A model generated the notes under the pieces. The model saw nothing but the letters and a program-made list of their open reading frames with translations, ran no database searches and had not been told where the DNA came from. A stretch of 38,540 nucleotides of DNA from Glycomyces niveus (GTDB lineage Bacteria; Actinomycetota; Actinomycetes; Mycobacteriales; Micromonosporaceae), in assembly GCF_017592475.1 (NCBI RefSeq), contig NZ_JAGFNP010000016.1:99350-137889 (forward strand). Direction: 5' to 3'. Made by a program: the position numbers and the translations under genes. Below, one piece after another: positions 13,091 through 20,639 of this stretch (its first letter is position 1; every line of letters starts with the position of its first letter).

Positions 13091-14917
13091 CTAGGCGTAA
13101 GGGTCGTCGTCGATGGCGCGGATGCCCCAGATCTCCTCGTCCTCCTCGAGCCAGTCGCGGTGCTCGCCCTCGGGCTGCTGGTCGCCGCCCATGCCGCGGC
13201 CGCCGCCACCGCCCATGCCGCCCATCATGCCGCCCATGCCGCCGCGGCCGGACCCCATCGAGCCGCCGCCGCCGGCGCCGCCGGCGCCCTCCATCGTGGA
13301 GGAGGCCGGGCCGACCGGGAACGCGCCGCCGCTGCCGAGCGTCGACCCGCCGCTGGCGAGACCACCGCTCACACCGCCGGGCGGCTCCAGGCCGCCGCCG
13401 CCACCGCCGCCGCCGGCGCCCCCGGTGGGATCCGGCGGCTCGCCGCCCGGCTGGAACCCGCCCGAGCCCGCGTCCAGACCGGAGTACTCGTCGCCGAGCA
13501 TGTCGGAGGCTTCCCGGAAGTTCGACGTGCTCGACGGCTTGGCCTCCGGAGTGAAGGACACCGCCGACTCCTCGGCGTTCTCCCACCGGTTGATGACGTC
13601 CTCGTTCGCGATCCGCGACCGCGACTCGTAGTCCTCCATGCCGTCGACCACGTCGTCGCTGATCGCGTTGTTCGCGTCGGCCTGCGCCCACGCCTCCGCC
13701 TGCTCCCGCGTGGGCGGCGGCTTCTCGTTCTTGTACTTGTCCATGTAGTACTGGGTCTGCGACTCGACGTAGTTCCTGGTCTCACGCAGGTAGTCGCTGT
13801 CGAACCCGCCGAGCTCCAGCAGCGAGCCGAGGAGCCCGCCCGCGTGCCCGCAGCCGTCCGTCACGTCGCACAGTCCACTGCGGAACGGCGGCCGGACGTG
13901 CACGAACGGGTCCGTGAACATCACCGCGTGGTCCGAGATCCAGTACAGCGGCGCCGGATAGGGGAGCTCGCCCGAGGAGCCGCCCTGGAGCCCGTAGAAC
14001 TCGTCGGCCTTCTGCTCCAGGAGGCCCACGGCCCCCGAGGAGAGGTCGCCGATGTCGTCGCAGATCGACGCGCAGTTCGACATGACGACCTCGACCTGCT
14101 CGGCGAACGCGTCGAAGTCGGTGCCCTGCCAGTGCTCCGAGAGCGTCCGCAGACCCGCCTTCAGATTCGCGGCGATCCCGGTGGTCGGGTCGGTGTCGAA
14201 GCCGTCCTTGAACGCCTGCCAGTGGCCGCTGATCGCCCGGATCGCGTAGTTGTCCGGGTTGTCAGGGCGCACTTGGGAGACGAGCGACTGGATGGCGTCC
14301 TGGCCCGGCGCGGCCGTGCCGGTGGTGACGACGGTCAGGTTGTTGACCTGCCCGACCTCCGGAATCGCGGAGACCAGCTTGATCCACGCGTCCTCGGCCG
14401 GGTTCTCGCGGTTCTGGCAGGTCGAGTGCGGACAGGGCGCGCCGGAGAGGAACAGGGCTTCGGCGTCGCGGCGCTGGTACTCGATCTCCGCGGAGTTGTC
14501 GGGAGCGGCGCCGCCGTCCCACTCCTCGCGGGTGTACTGCTGCTTGCCCTGCTTGTCGTCCTCCTCTTCTTCGTCGTCCTTGTCGTCGTCCTCTTCCTCT
14601 TCTTCCTCCTGGTCGTCTTCGTCGTCCTCTTCGGAGTCGTCCTCGTCCGAGTCGTCGTCGGCGTCGTCCTCCTCCTCCGGGTCGTCGTCCTCGTCCTCCG
14701 CGTCCTCGTCTTCGGACACATCGGCATCGTCGCCCTCGTCCTCGTCGTCGGGCTCAGGGGCCGCGTCGGGGTCGGCCGGGACGTCGGCGGGCGCGTCTTC
14801 GCCGTCGGCTTCCGCCTCCGGTTCGACGGCGCGGTCAGGGTCGAGCTCGTCGTCGTAGTTCGGCTGGTCGCCGAGGTCCGGGTCCTGCGTCTGGTGCTGC
14901 TGCTGCGTGTCGGACAT
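13091..14917 (-). CDS. WXG/PPE-like type VII secretion-type protein, acidic N-terminus
   Basis: A 608-residue protein. Residues 1-125 are extremely acidic (long D/E runs), about 130-470 form a helical core, and about 490-590 are Gly/Pro-rich with MGG repeats, ending in an acidic DEEIWGIRAIDDDPYA tail. The core contains EHWQGTDFDAFAEQVEVVMSNC (about 263-284), a WXG-like turn in a helical hairpin, preceded by ISGHWQAFKDGF. This matches the general design of actinobacterial ESX/type VII substrates or PPE-like proteins with disordered Gly-rich ends. It follows the small WXG-like gene at 14923 with 5 bases between and is translationally linked to it. The Cys pair CPHSTC may form a disulfide or bind metal. 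Export is inferred; no ATPase or EccB-E genes are in this window. Confidence 0.75.
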   Translation of the reverse strand: MSDTQQQHQTQDPDLGDQPNYDDELDPDRAVEPEAEADGEDAPADVPADPDAAPEPDDEDEGDDADVSEDEDAEDEDDDPEEEDDADDDSDEDDSEEDDEDDQEEEEEEDDDKDDEEEEDDKQGKQQYTREEWDGGAAPDNSAEIEYQRRDAEALFLSGAPCPHSTCQNRENPAEDAWIKLVSAIPEVGQVNNLTVVTTGTAAPGQDAIQSLVSQVRPDNPDNYAIRAISGHWQAFKDGFDTDPTTGIAANLKAGLRTLSEHWQGTDFDAFAEQVEVVMSNCASICDDIGDLSSGAVGLLEQKADEFYGLQGGSSGELPYPAPLYWISDHAVMFTDPFVHVRPPFRSGLCDVTDGCGHAGGLLGSLLELGGFDSDYLRETRNYVESQTQYYMDKYKNEKPPPTREQAEAWAQADANNAISDDVVDGMEDYESRSRIANEDVINRWENAEESAVSFTPEAKPSSTSNFREASDMLGDEYSGLDAGSGGFQPGGEPPDPTGGAGGGGGGGGLEPPGGVSGGLASGGSTLGSGGAFPVGPASSTMEGAGGAGGGGSMGSGRGGMGGMMGGMGGGGGRGMGGDQQPEGEHRDWLEEDEEIWGIRAIDDDPYA

Positions 14918-14922
14918 GGCGG

Positions 14923-15240
14923 TCAGTCCCTAGCGCGCGTGAGGTGGACGGCGGAGGCCTCGTCGTCGGCGACGGCGCGCTCGGCGACGCCGTCGAGGGT
15001 GGCGATGATGCCGGTCAGGTCCGCCCGCAGGTCCTGGAGGTTCGACCAGGTCTGGCGGTGGAACTCGCGATAGGCCTCACGAGCGGTCACGGCGCTGTCG
15101 AGGAGCCCGAACCCGGGTTCGACGCCCAGCTCGTTGCCGTTGCGCAACTGGTCGATGAGGGTTTCGAGGTAGTCCAAGCGGCCCTGGGCGATCTCGCGGA
15201 ACACCGCGAGGGCTTCGGGGTCGACGGAGCGATCGGACAC
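14923..15240 (-). CDS. Small WXG100/ESX-like helical protein
   Basis: A 105-residue all-helical protein, a probable partner of the following WXG-like protein. Two long amphipathic helices (about 6-30, ALAVFREIAQGRLDYLETLI; about 45-85, LLDSAVTAREAYREFHRQTW) are joined by a turn; there is a Trp but no canonical WXG. GTG at 15240 is chosen since TTGGAG (15255-15250) is its ribosome binding site; the TTG at 15255 in the same frame would consume that site. It is first in a two-gene operon with the 608-residue protein. Such small proteins often act as heterodimeric chaperones or co-substrates in type VII secretion; this is inferred from context. Confidence 0.7.
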   Translation of the reverse strand: MSDRSVDPEALAVFREIAQGRLDYLETLIDQLRNGNELGVEPGFGLLDSAVTAREAYREFHRQTWSNLQDLRADLTGIIATLDGVAERAVADDEASAVHLTRARD

Positions 15241-15284
15241 GGGGTCACACTCCAAGAGGGAAGGTTAGGTCCAAAGCGAACTCA

Positions 15285-15290
15285 ATTCTA
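15285..15290 (-). promoter_or_regulatory. Possible -10 element of the WXG-like operon
   Basis: TAGAAT on the minus strand (15290-15285) lies 44 bases before the GTG. The surrounding gap to 15480 is unusually AT-rich for this genome. No clear -35. Confidence 0.3.
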
Positions 15291-15480
15291 ACCACCGTCC
15301 GCAATACCATGGGTACTCTGAGTTGCGGCTTTTGTCCCGATAGGACCTTTCTAGGACTCCATTTTGAATGGTAAGTTTTCCTTATTCGATCGCGTTTCCT
15401 CGACCCCGATTCGGATCAAAATTCACCGATCCACCAGGAAACGCATCCGCCACTCTGTCAACTTCGGACACAACGAAAGA

Positions 15481-15505
15481 AGCGGGCCCGCATCGCGGAC
15501 CCGCT
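15481..15505 (-). terminator. Terminator after glnR
   Basis: AGCGGG/CCCGCT with inner CCGC/GCGG and loop ATC. On the minus strand it is followed by TCTTTCG. It separates glnR from the WXG-like operon. Confidence 0.75.
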
Positions 15506-15537
15506 CAAGACTCGACTCGCTCCGAGTAACACCGGAA

Positions 15538-16260
15538 TCAGGCGTCGACCCGTTCCGGGGCCGGCTCCGACTCGCGCAGGTTCTCCGGCGGCGGGGCCAC
15601 GAACTTGTAGCCGACCTGCCGCACCGTGCCGATCATCGACTCGTACTCGCTGCCGAGCTTCGCGCGCAGGCGCCGCACGTGGACGTCGACCGTGCGGGTG
15701 CCGCCGAAGTAGTCGTAGCCCCACACCTCCCGCAGCAGCTGCTCGCGGGTGAAGACCCGGCCCGGGTGCTGGGCGAGGAACCGCAGCAGCTCGAACTCCT
15801 TGTACGTGAGGTCCAGCGGCGTGCCCTTGAGCTTCGCCGCGTACGTGTCCGGGTCGACCGTGAGGTCCCCGGCGCGGATCACGGCCGGACCCGCGGCCGT
15901 GGCCGCGTTCGGCTTGCCCGTGGCCAGGCGCAGCCGCGCCTCGACCTCGGCCGGCCCCGAAGAGGCGAGCAGGAAGTCGTCCACACCCCAGTCGGCCTGC
16001 AGCGCCGCCAGCCCCGCCTCGGTGACGATGGCGTACAGCGGCACCGTCAACCCGGTGGCCTGCAGGACGCGGCAGGTGGCGCGGGCGTCGGCGAGATCGG
16101 ACCTCGCGTCGACCATCACGGCATCGGGGCTCGGGCCGCTCAGCAGCGCTCGCACGTCCCGGCCGGCGTAGCGCGCGCGGTGGGGCAGCAGTTCCAGCGA
16201 GGGCAGGATCGACTCAGGGGACTCCGGAACGGGGTTGGAAGTGAGGATAAGAATTTCCAC
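15538..16260 (-). CDS. glnR: GlnR, OmpR-family nitrogen response regulator
   Basis: A 240-residue regulator of nitrogen assimilation. The receiver part (about 1-120) is atypical in the GlnR manner: VMVDARSDLADARATCRVLQATG and LYAIVTEAGLAALQADWGVDDFLLASSGPAEVEARLRLA match the actinobacterial GlnR pattern. The C-terminal winged helix (about 140-225) has DLTYKEFELLRFLAQHPGRVF, EVWGYDYFGGTRTVDVHVRRLRAKL and GTVRQVGYKF, nearly identical to known GlnR. The start GTG (16260) follows GGAGGA by 6 bases; the upstream in-frame TTG is not needed. No kinase partner is adjacent, as usual for GlnR. A GlnR-box-like sequence lies about 130 bases upstream, suggesting autoregulation. Assignment is by motif recall, without alignment. 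Confidence 0.9.
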   Translation of the reverse strand: MEILILTSNPVPESPESILPSLELLPHRARYAGRDVRALLSGPSPDAVMVDARSDLADARATCRVLQATGLTVPLYAIVTEAGLAALQADWGVDDFLLASSGPAEVEARLRLATGKPNAATAAGPAVIRAGDLTVDPDTYAAKLKGTPLDLTYKEFELLRFLAQHPGRVFTREQLLREVWGYDYFGGTRTVDVHVRRLRAKLGSEYESMIGTVRQVGYKFVAPPPENLRESEPAPERVDA

Positions 16261-16365
16261 AGCAGTCCTCCGCTGGTTGGTGAGCACACGCGACTAACGC
16301 TCTTCCCGGCTTCGGCGGCGGGCGGGCTTACATGCGGTAGGTGGAGTCCTGGACAAGTGTAAACG

Positions 16366-16402
16366 GTCACCACTCAAAAGACCAGCGTCACCTTCGTGAA
16401 AC
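16366..16402 (-). promoter_or_regulatory. GlnR-box-like sites upstream of glnR
   Basis: GTCAC-CTTCGT-GAAAC (16387-16402) fits gTnAc-n6-GaAAc exactly. A second GTCAC lies 21 bases before it (16366-16370), followed 6 bases later by AAAGA, a poorer half. The sites lie in the 448-base gap between divergent glnR and the gene at 16709, which otherwise shows nothing recognisable. Confidence 0.45.
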
Positions 16403-16696
16403 CTCACCATGCGGGACGCGCCTCCGGTAGGACTCCGACAAGCCGCGTTCACCGAACCGACACGAACCGGTCACTCACGCGCCCGGCGACGTTGGCCCGC
16501 AATCCCGTTCACTCCGCCGGCCCGGACCCGCAGCGGGCGGGGATCGACGCGACGACGCCACGCGTCCACATGCCGGGACGATCGGCCTGCAGCGACGATC
16601 CGGCACCCAGCGGACGCCGCGTCACCCGCCGGACCGGGCGACCGTCCGCAAGGGTGACTCATGGCGAAGGACGCGAGCCTGGATTTCCTGCTGCCG

Positions 16697-16702
16697 TAGG
16701 CT
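16697..16702 (+). promoter_or_regulatory. -10 element for a leaderless mRNA
   Basis: TAGGCT (16697-16702) ends 6 bases before GTG 16709, so transcription would begin at or next to the start codon. No Shine-Dalgarno site is present, which supports a leaderless start. No clear -35. Confidence 0.45.
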
Positions 16703-16708
16703 GTGGAC

Positions 16709-17782
16709 GTGTCGTACAACCGACCCGACGAGACCTGGGGCTACGAGCCGCCCGGGGCGCAAGGCCCCGCCGACGGCTCCGCCTGGGGCGACGCCTACGC
16801 GGGCGCCGACGAGCGCGCCGAAGACCGCCCCGGACCCGACGCGCCCCCCAGCAGCACCGAGCGCCGCCGCGCCGCCGCGCGCTCGGGCCAGACCGGCGCG
16901 CACCCCCGCAACACCGGCTCCTACCGGACCACCGGCGCCGACGGCCGGGAGGACCACACCCTCCCGCCGCCCAGCCCCGCGCTCCTCCACCGCCTCCCCG
17001 CGGTCGCGGTCACCATCGTCATCAGCGCAGGGCTCGTCCTCGGCGCCCAGATGGAACGCCCCGTCTACGCCGCCGGGATCGCCGTCCTCCAGCTCGCCAC
17101 CGTCGCCCTCGCGACCTGGGTGCGCAAGATCGACGGCGCCTGGGTGCCTCTCGCCGTCGCCTCCGCCCTGGCCATCGCCGCGGACGCGGCCGCCGTCGCC
17201 TGGCAGCCCGTCTCGCTCGTGCCGATCACGGTGCTCCTCGCGCTGTCCTTCGCGGCCGCCGTCGCCGCGCAGCTCTTCCGCGGCACCCACGTCGGCGTCA
17301 CCGAGAACCTCGGGTTCACGATGATGCTCGGCGTCGCCGTCTGCGGCTACGCCTGCTACATCGCGCTCTCGCGGCTCGGCTCCGCACCGCCCGCCATGTA
17401 CTCGGCCGTGGTCGCGGCCGGGACCGCGATCCTCGCCGCTCGCGCCGTCGACCTCGTCATGCCCGACCCGCGCATCAATCGGCAGGTGACGCGCGGCGCG
17501 TTCGGGATCGTCATCGGCACCATGTGCGGCACCGCGTCCGCCGCGTACGCCGGGCTCGTCATCGAAGGGCCCGAGCCCTCCCACGCCGCGATCGGCGGAC
17601 TCCTCATCGCGCTCACCGCGGTCCTCGCCGACCTCGCGTGCGGGTACATGTCCGCGTCGCGGCGCATCGACGGCGCGGGCACCGCCCCGAATCCGGTGGT
17701 CAGCGCCGCCGGTCCGCTGCTCGCGTTCGCCTTCACCGGCCCCGTCGTCTACTTGTTGAGCGCCTATTACATGATCGACTGA
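16709..17782 (+). CDS. Multi-pass membrane protein, function unknown
   Basis: A 357-residue membrane protein. The first 90 residues are polar and disordered (acidic, Pro/Arg-rich); the rest holds about seven hydrophobic helices (from VAVTIVISAGLVLGAQ near 97 to GPLLAFAFTGPVVYLLSAYYM near the C-terminus). An in-frame GTG at 16703 would add two residues; 16709 is preferred because the -10-like TAGGCT is spaced for a leaderless transcript. The terminal helices and the PDPRINRQVTRGAFG loop look conserved in actinobacterial proteins found next to DUF2993 genes; exact role unknown. It lies 67 bases upstream of the DUF2993 gene and may form an operon with it. It may be involved in envelope lipid metabolism by association only. 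Confidence 0.7.
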   Translation: MSYNRPDETWGYEPPGAQGPADGSAWGDAYAGADERAEDRPGPDAPPSSTERRRAAARSGQTGAHPRNTGSYRTTGADGREDHTLPPPSPALLHRLPAVAVTIVISAGLVLGAQMERPVYAAGIAVLQLATVALATWVRKIDGAWVPLAVASALAIAADAAAVAWQPVSLVPITVLLALSFAAAVAAQLFRGTHVGVTENLGFTMMLGVAVCGYACYIALSRLGSAPPAMYSAVVAAGTAILAARAVDLVMPDPRINRQVTRGAFGIVIGTMCGTASAAYAGLVIEGPEPSHAAIGGLLIALTAVLADLACGYMSASRRIDGAGTAPNPVVSAAGPLLAFAFTGPVVYLLSAYYMID

Positions 17783-17849
17783 CGCATTCCGTCCGTCGCT
17801 CATCCCCCGGCGCACCCCGCCGGGCAGACCGCTCACAGGAGACCCCCTG

Positions 17850-18572
17850 GTGAAGATCCTCCGCCGCCTGCTCATCGCCCTCGTCATCGTCGTCGCGGTC
17901 GTCGCCCTCGGCGACCGGGTCGCGAACGCGCTGGTCGAACGCCGCATCGCGACCGAGGTGGCGAACACCGCCGCCGCGAACGGCGCGTACTCCGACCAGG
18001 AGCCCGACGTGAAGATCCACGGCTGGCCGTTCCTCACCCAGGCCTGGACCGGCGACTTCGAGCAGATCGACATCACCCTGCGGGACGTCGGCTCGAACGG
18101 GCTCACGTTCCCGTCGCTCGAACTCGAGGCGCACGACGTCGACGCCGACTGGCGCGAACTCACCGACGGCGGCGACGCCGTCGCCGACACCCTCGATGTC
18201 AAAGGCTCGGTCTCGGTCGACTCGATCGAGGCGATCATGGCCGAGCAGACCGGCTACGACCTGCAGATCAACGGGGACGGCACCGCTTCGCTGATCGGCT
18301 CGCAGGAGATCCTGGGGACCGAGGTCGAGATCGAGGCCAGCGGGCAGTTCGAGTTCGGCGAGAACGAGCTCACGTTCACGCCCGACGCGGTCGAAGCGCT
18401 CACCGAGGGCCTGCCGGCCCAGGTGCAGCCGCTCGTCCAGCAGGCCGCCTCGCAGTTCGAGTCCACCGTGGCGCTGCCCGAACTGCCATATGGGATCGAG
18501 CTGACCGAGATCGCGTTCGACGGCGACGTCGTCACAGTCTCCGGGACCGCCCAGGACGTCGTCCTCACCTGA
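17850..18572 (+). CDS. DUF2993 (LmeA-like) phospholipid-binding protein
   Basis: A 240-residue protein: N-terminal membrane anchor (about 5-22, LLIALVIVVAVVALGDRVAN) and an extracytoplasmic beta-rich lipid-binding domain. Family signatures are ADRVANALVERRIATEVANT (about 20-40), IHGWPFLTQAWTGDFEQIDITLRDV (about 56-80), repeated hydrophobic beta strands, and the C-terminal LPYGIELTEIAFDGDVVTVSGTAQDVVL. In mycobacteria LmeA of this family takes part in envelope lipomannan elongation; a tubular-lipid-binding (TULIP-like) fold is proposed for the family. GTG 17850 has AGGAG 8 bases upstream. A strong hairpin follows. Role here is inferred from the family only. Confidence 0.85.
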   Translation: MKILRRLLIALVIVVAVVALGDRVANALVERRIATEVANTAAANGAYSDQEPDVKIHGWPFLTQAWTGDFEQIDITLRDVGSNGLTFPSLELEAHDVDADWRELTDGGDAVADTLDVKGSVSVDSIEAIMAEQTGYDLQINGDGTASLIGSQEILGTEVEIEASGQFEFGENELTFTPDAVEALTEGLPAQVQPLVQQAASQFESTVALPELPYGIELTEIAFDGDVVTVSGTAQDVVLT

Positions 18573-18590
18573 ACCACCTGCGGTTCCAGT

Positions 18591-18617
18591 GCCCGCCCGC
18601 GAACGCCGCGGGCGGGC
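18591..18617 (+). terminator. Hairpin terminator
   Basis: GCCCGCCCGC (18591-18600) pairs with GCGGGCGGGC (18608-18617) across a 7-base loop, 18 bases after the DUF2993 stop. No U-tract. Confidence 0.6.
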
Positions 18618-18702
18618 GCCGGGCCGCGCCGCGTCGTAACGCTGGGTCTTCATCACAGTCCGCATCGCGAGAACGGGTATGGCTTCGGCCCGGGAAGTCT
18701 GC

Positions 18703-18708
18703 TAGCGT
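18703..18708 (+). promoter_or_regulatory. -10 element of the leader peptide/sulfurtransferase operon
   Basis: TAGCGT (18703-18708) ends 7 bases before the ATG at 18716, the spacing of a leaderless transcript. A weak TGGCTT (18680-18685) is 17 bases upstream. Confidence 0.5.
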
Positions 18709-18715
18709 TCCAGCC

Positions 18716-18793
18716 ATGCGCAAGCCGATGCTCACCAAGCGGCGCGCGATCGACTACTGCATGATCGCGACCACGCTCTGTCGAATGCCCTAG
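18716..18793 (+). CDS. Cysteine-containing leader peptide, 25 aa
   Basis: ATG CGC AAG ... CCC TAG encodes 25 residues with the pattern LTKRRAIDYC near the middle and ATTLCRMP at the end. This matches the actinobacterial putative leader peptides (LTRRRxIDLxRxxxALC type) found ahead of sulfur genes. Two Cys codons (residues 15 and 22) could sense cysteinyl-tRNA supply. The start sits directly at the expected transcription start, so it would be a leaderless short frame, as in the described mycobacterial cysteine-responsive attenuators. Downstream, before the sulfurtransferase at 19073, are hairpins GCCGC-ATT-GCGGC (18830-18842) and CCGCTG-TCGGA-CAGCGG (18894-18910). Attenuation by translation of this peptide is inferred. 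Confidence 0.75.
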   Translation: MRKPMLTKRRAIDYCMIATTLCRMP

Positions 18794-18829
18794 GCGACTC
18801 GCCCGGCCCCCCGAGGCCCGAAGGCGGTC

Positions 18830-18910
18830 GCCGCATTGCGGCCCAGCGTGCGCGAACTACAGAGCAAGGCTTGCGACTCACCGAATCCCCGTTCCGCTGT
18901 CGGACAGCGG
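18830..18910 (+). promoter_or_regulatory. Leader hairpins between leader peptide and sulfurtransferase gene
   Basis: GCCGC-ATT-GCGGC (18830-18842) and CCGCTG-TCGGA-CAGCGG (18894-18910) are perfect small hairpins in the 279-base leader. They are candidates for attenuator structures; alternative pairings were not computed. Confidence 0.35.
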
Positions 18911-19072
18911 CACCCCGTGTGACGTCGAATCGGCTTGAATCCGGACGATCCGTCCAGGACGAATCCTGCTCAGCTGCGAATCGCAGCGTTCCGCCCCGCT
19001 CGCTCCACGTACTGGGCTCGCTCTCGAAACTTCGAAACCCAAGTCTCATTTACGTTCAGGAGAGAACAAGCC

Positions 19073-19924
19073 ATGGCTCGTGAAGACGTGCTGGTCACCG
19101 CCGATTGGGCGGAAGAGAACCTCGACACCCCGGGCGTCGTGTTCGTCGAAGTCGACGAAGACGCCTCGGCCTACGACTACGGCCACATCAAGGGCGCGGT
19201 GAAGATCGACTGGAAGGACGACCTCCAGGACCCGATCCGCCGCGACTTCGTCAACCAGGAGCAGTTCTCGCAGCTGCTGTCCGAGCGCGGCATCAGCAAC
19301 GACGACACCGTCGTCCTCTACGGCGGCAACAACAACTGGTTCGCGGCCTACGCGTACTGGTACTTCAAGCTGTACGGCCACGAGGACGTCAAGCTCCTCG
19401 ACGGCGGCCGCAAGAAGTGGGAGCTCGACGCCCGCGACGTGACCGCCGAGGTCGTCAAGCGCGAGCCCACCAACTACGTCGCCAAGCCCCTCAACTGGGA
19501 CCTGCGCGCCAAGCGCGACGAGGTCGAGGCCGCGATCGGCGTCAAGAACCTCATCGACGTGCGCTCCCCCGACGAGTACGCCGGCCGCCTCCTGGCCCCG
19601 GCCCACCTCCCGCAGGAGCAGTCCCAGCGCGCCGGCCACATCCCGACCGCGCTCAGCGTGCCGTGGAGCAAGGCCGCCAACGAGGACGGGACCTTCAAGT
19701 CCGAGGCCGAGCTCCGCGAGCTCTACGTCGGCGAGGCCGGCCTGGACGAGACCAAGTCGACGATCGCGTACTGCCGCATCGGCGAGCGCTCCAGCCACAC
19801 CTGGTTCGCGCTCCGCGAGCTCCTCGGCTACGAGGACGTGAAGAACTACGACGGCTCCTGGACCGAGTACGGCTCGCTGGTCGGCGTGCCGATCGCCCTC
19901 GGCGACGAGCCCGGCACCAAGTAA
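19073..19924 (+). CDS. Thiosulfate/3-mercaptopyruvate sulfurtransferase (rhodanese)
   Basis: A 283-residue two-domain rhodanese of the actinobacterial SseA/CysA type, transferring sulfane sulfur from thiosulfate or mercaptopyruvate to an acceptor. The N-terminal inactive domain spans about 1-125 (VFVEVDEDASAYDYGHIKGA, VVLYGGNNNWFAAYAYWYFKLYGH); the C-terminal catalytic domain about 150-275 carries the active-site loop IAYCRIGERSSHTWFAL with C234. CRIGERSS is the thiosulfate-type loop; RSPDEYAGR and GHIPTALSVPW precede it. ATG 19073 follows AGGAGAG by about 8 bases. DUF1416 follows 29 bases later, as in many actinobacteria. The operon is preceded by a Cys leader peptide, so expression likely answers to cysteine. 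Confidence 0.93.
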   Translation: MAREDVLVTADWAEENLDTPGVVFVEVDEDASAYDYGHIKGAVKIDWKDDLQDPIRRDFVNQEQFSQLLSERGISNDDTVVLYGGNNNWFAAYAYWYFKLYGHEDVKLLDGGRKKWELDARDVTAEVVKREPTNYVAKPLNWDLRAKRDEVEAAIGVKNLIDVRSPDEYAGRLLAPAHLPQEQSQRAGHIPTALSVPWSKAANEDGTFKSEAELRELYVGEAGLDETKSTIAYCRIGERSSHTWFALRELLGYEDVKNYDGSWTEYGSLVGVPIALGDEPGTK

Positions 19925-19953
19925 CACCGGCGACGGTACTGAAAGGAACAACC

Positions 19954-20265
19954 ATGTCTGACAGCTGCGCTGCACCCGACCAGGACGCGGCCCTGCCGGC
20001 GTCGGTCGACATCGAGAAGGAGACCGTGCTCACGGGCACCGTCGTGAACGGCGAGGGCGAACTCGTGCAGGGCGCCTACGTGCGCCTGCTCGACGGCTCC
20101 GGCGAGTTCACGGCCGAGGTCGTGACCGGTGAGGGCGGGCAGTTCCGCTTCTTCGCCGCCCCCGGGAAGTGGACGCTCCGCGCGCTCTCGCGCTACGGCG
20201 ACGCCACCGGCGAGGTCGAGGCCGCCCGCGGTCTCAACGAGACCAAGCTCGCCGTGAGCCGCTAG
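19954..20265 (+). CDS. DUF1416 protein
   Basis: A 103-residue soluble protein of DUF1416, with a carboxypeptidase-regulatory-like beta sandwich: LTGTVVNGEGELVQGAYVRLLDGSGEFTAEVVTGEGGQFRFFAAPGKWTLRAL (about 26-78) is the typical VxGxVxDxxGxxVxGAxVxLxxxxGxF pattern. Two N-terminal elements, SCAAPDQ with one Cys and PASVDIEKET, are conserved in the family. AAAGGAAC is the ribosome binding site. It always accompanies actinobacterial sulfurtransferase genes (recollection), so it may be an accessory in sulfur transfer; biochemical role unknown. Followed by a strong terminator. Confidence 0.88.
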   Translation: MSDSCAAPDQDAALPASVDIEKETVLTGTVVNGEGELVQGAYVRLLDGSGEFTAEVVTGEGGQFRFFAAPGKWTLRALSRYGDATGEVEAARGLNETKLAVSR

Positions 20266-20312
20266 CTCACTCCGAGACCGACCGGGGCGATTCAGCTCGT
20301 TACCCAGTCTGA

Positions 20313-20344
20313 AAGGCGGGGCCGCATCCGCGGCCCCGCCTTTT
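20313..20344 (+). terminator. Rho-independent terminator of the sulfurtransferase operon
   Basis: AAGGCGGGGCCGC (20313-20325) pairs perfectly with GCGGCCCCGCCTT (20330-20342) around ATCC, followed by TT. Confidence 0.9.
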
Positions 20345-20501
20345 GCTTGCCGCCGAACGGGATCGGGATACCGGTAGGGCGGTCGATCGGCGCTTTGCGG
20401 TTGCCCCGCACGAGTCCGCCGCATCCGGCTCGGGCGGTTCAGTACTCGAATCGGGGCCCTCCCCCCGCCCCTCCCCCACCCACCCTTGTGTATGCCGCGA
20501 C

Positions 20502-20617
20502 GCGGCATGGCCTTGAGTTGATCGATGCTTCGCGATCGGTCCGGCGCCGCGGAAGTACCCCCGCAGCGCGGCATGGCCCTGAAGTCAACGCTTCGCGGTC
20601 GGTCCGCCGCCGCGGAG
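20502..20617. repeat. Two imperfect direct repeats of about 50 bp
   Basis: Within the 374-base gap 20266-20639, GCGGCATGGCC-TGA... at 20502-20554 recurs at 20568-20617: CTTCGCG-TCGGTCCG-CGCCGCGGA is shared, with several small differences, at a 66-base period. No function seen. Confidence 0.55.
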
Positions 20618-20629
20618 GGCGGACCGACC
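20597..20629 (-). terminator. Hairpin terminator of the ECF41 operon
   Basis: GGTCGGTCCGCC (20597-20608) pairs perfectly with GGCGGACCGACC (20618-20629), loop of 9, directly after the minus-strand stop at 20640. It overlaps the second direct repeat. Confidence 0.65.
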
Positions 20630-20639
20630 GGTGGTGCCG

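Noticed and set aside
13160..15073. Long plus-strand open frame opposite the WXG-like genes
   Set aside because: Low-complexity Leu/Val and Arg runs mirror the D/E run of the real protein; no start signal and no domain.
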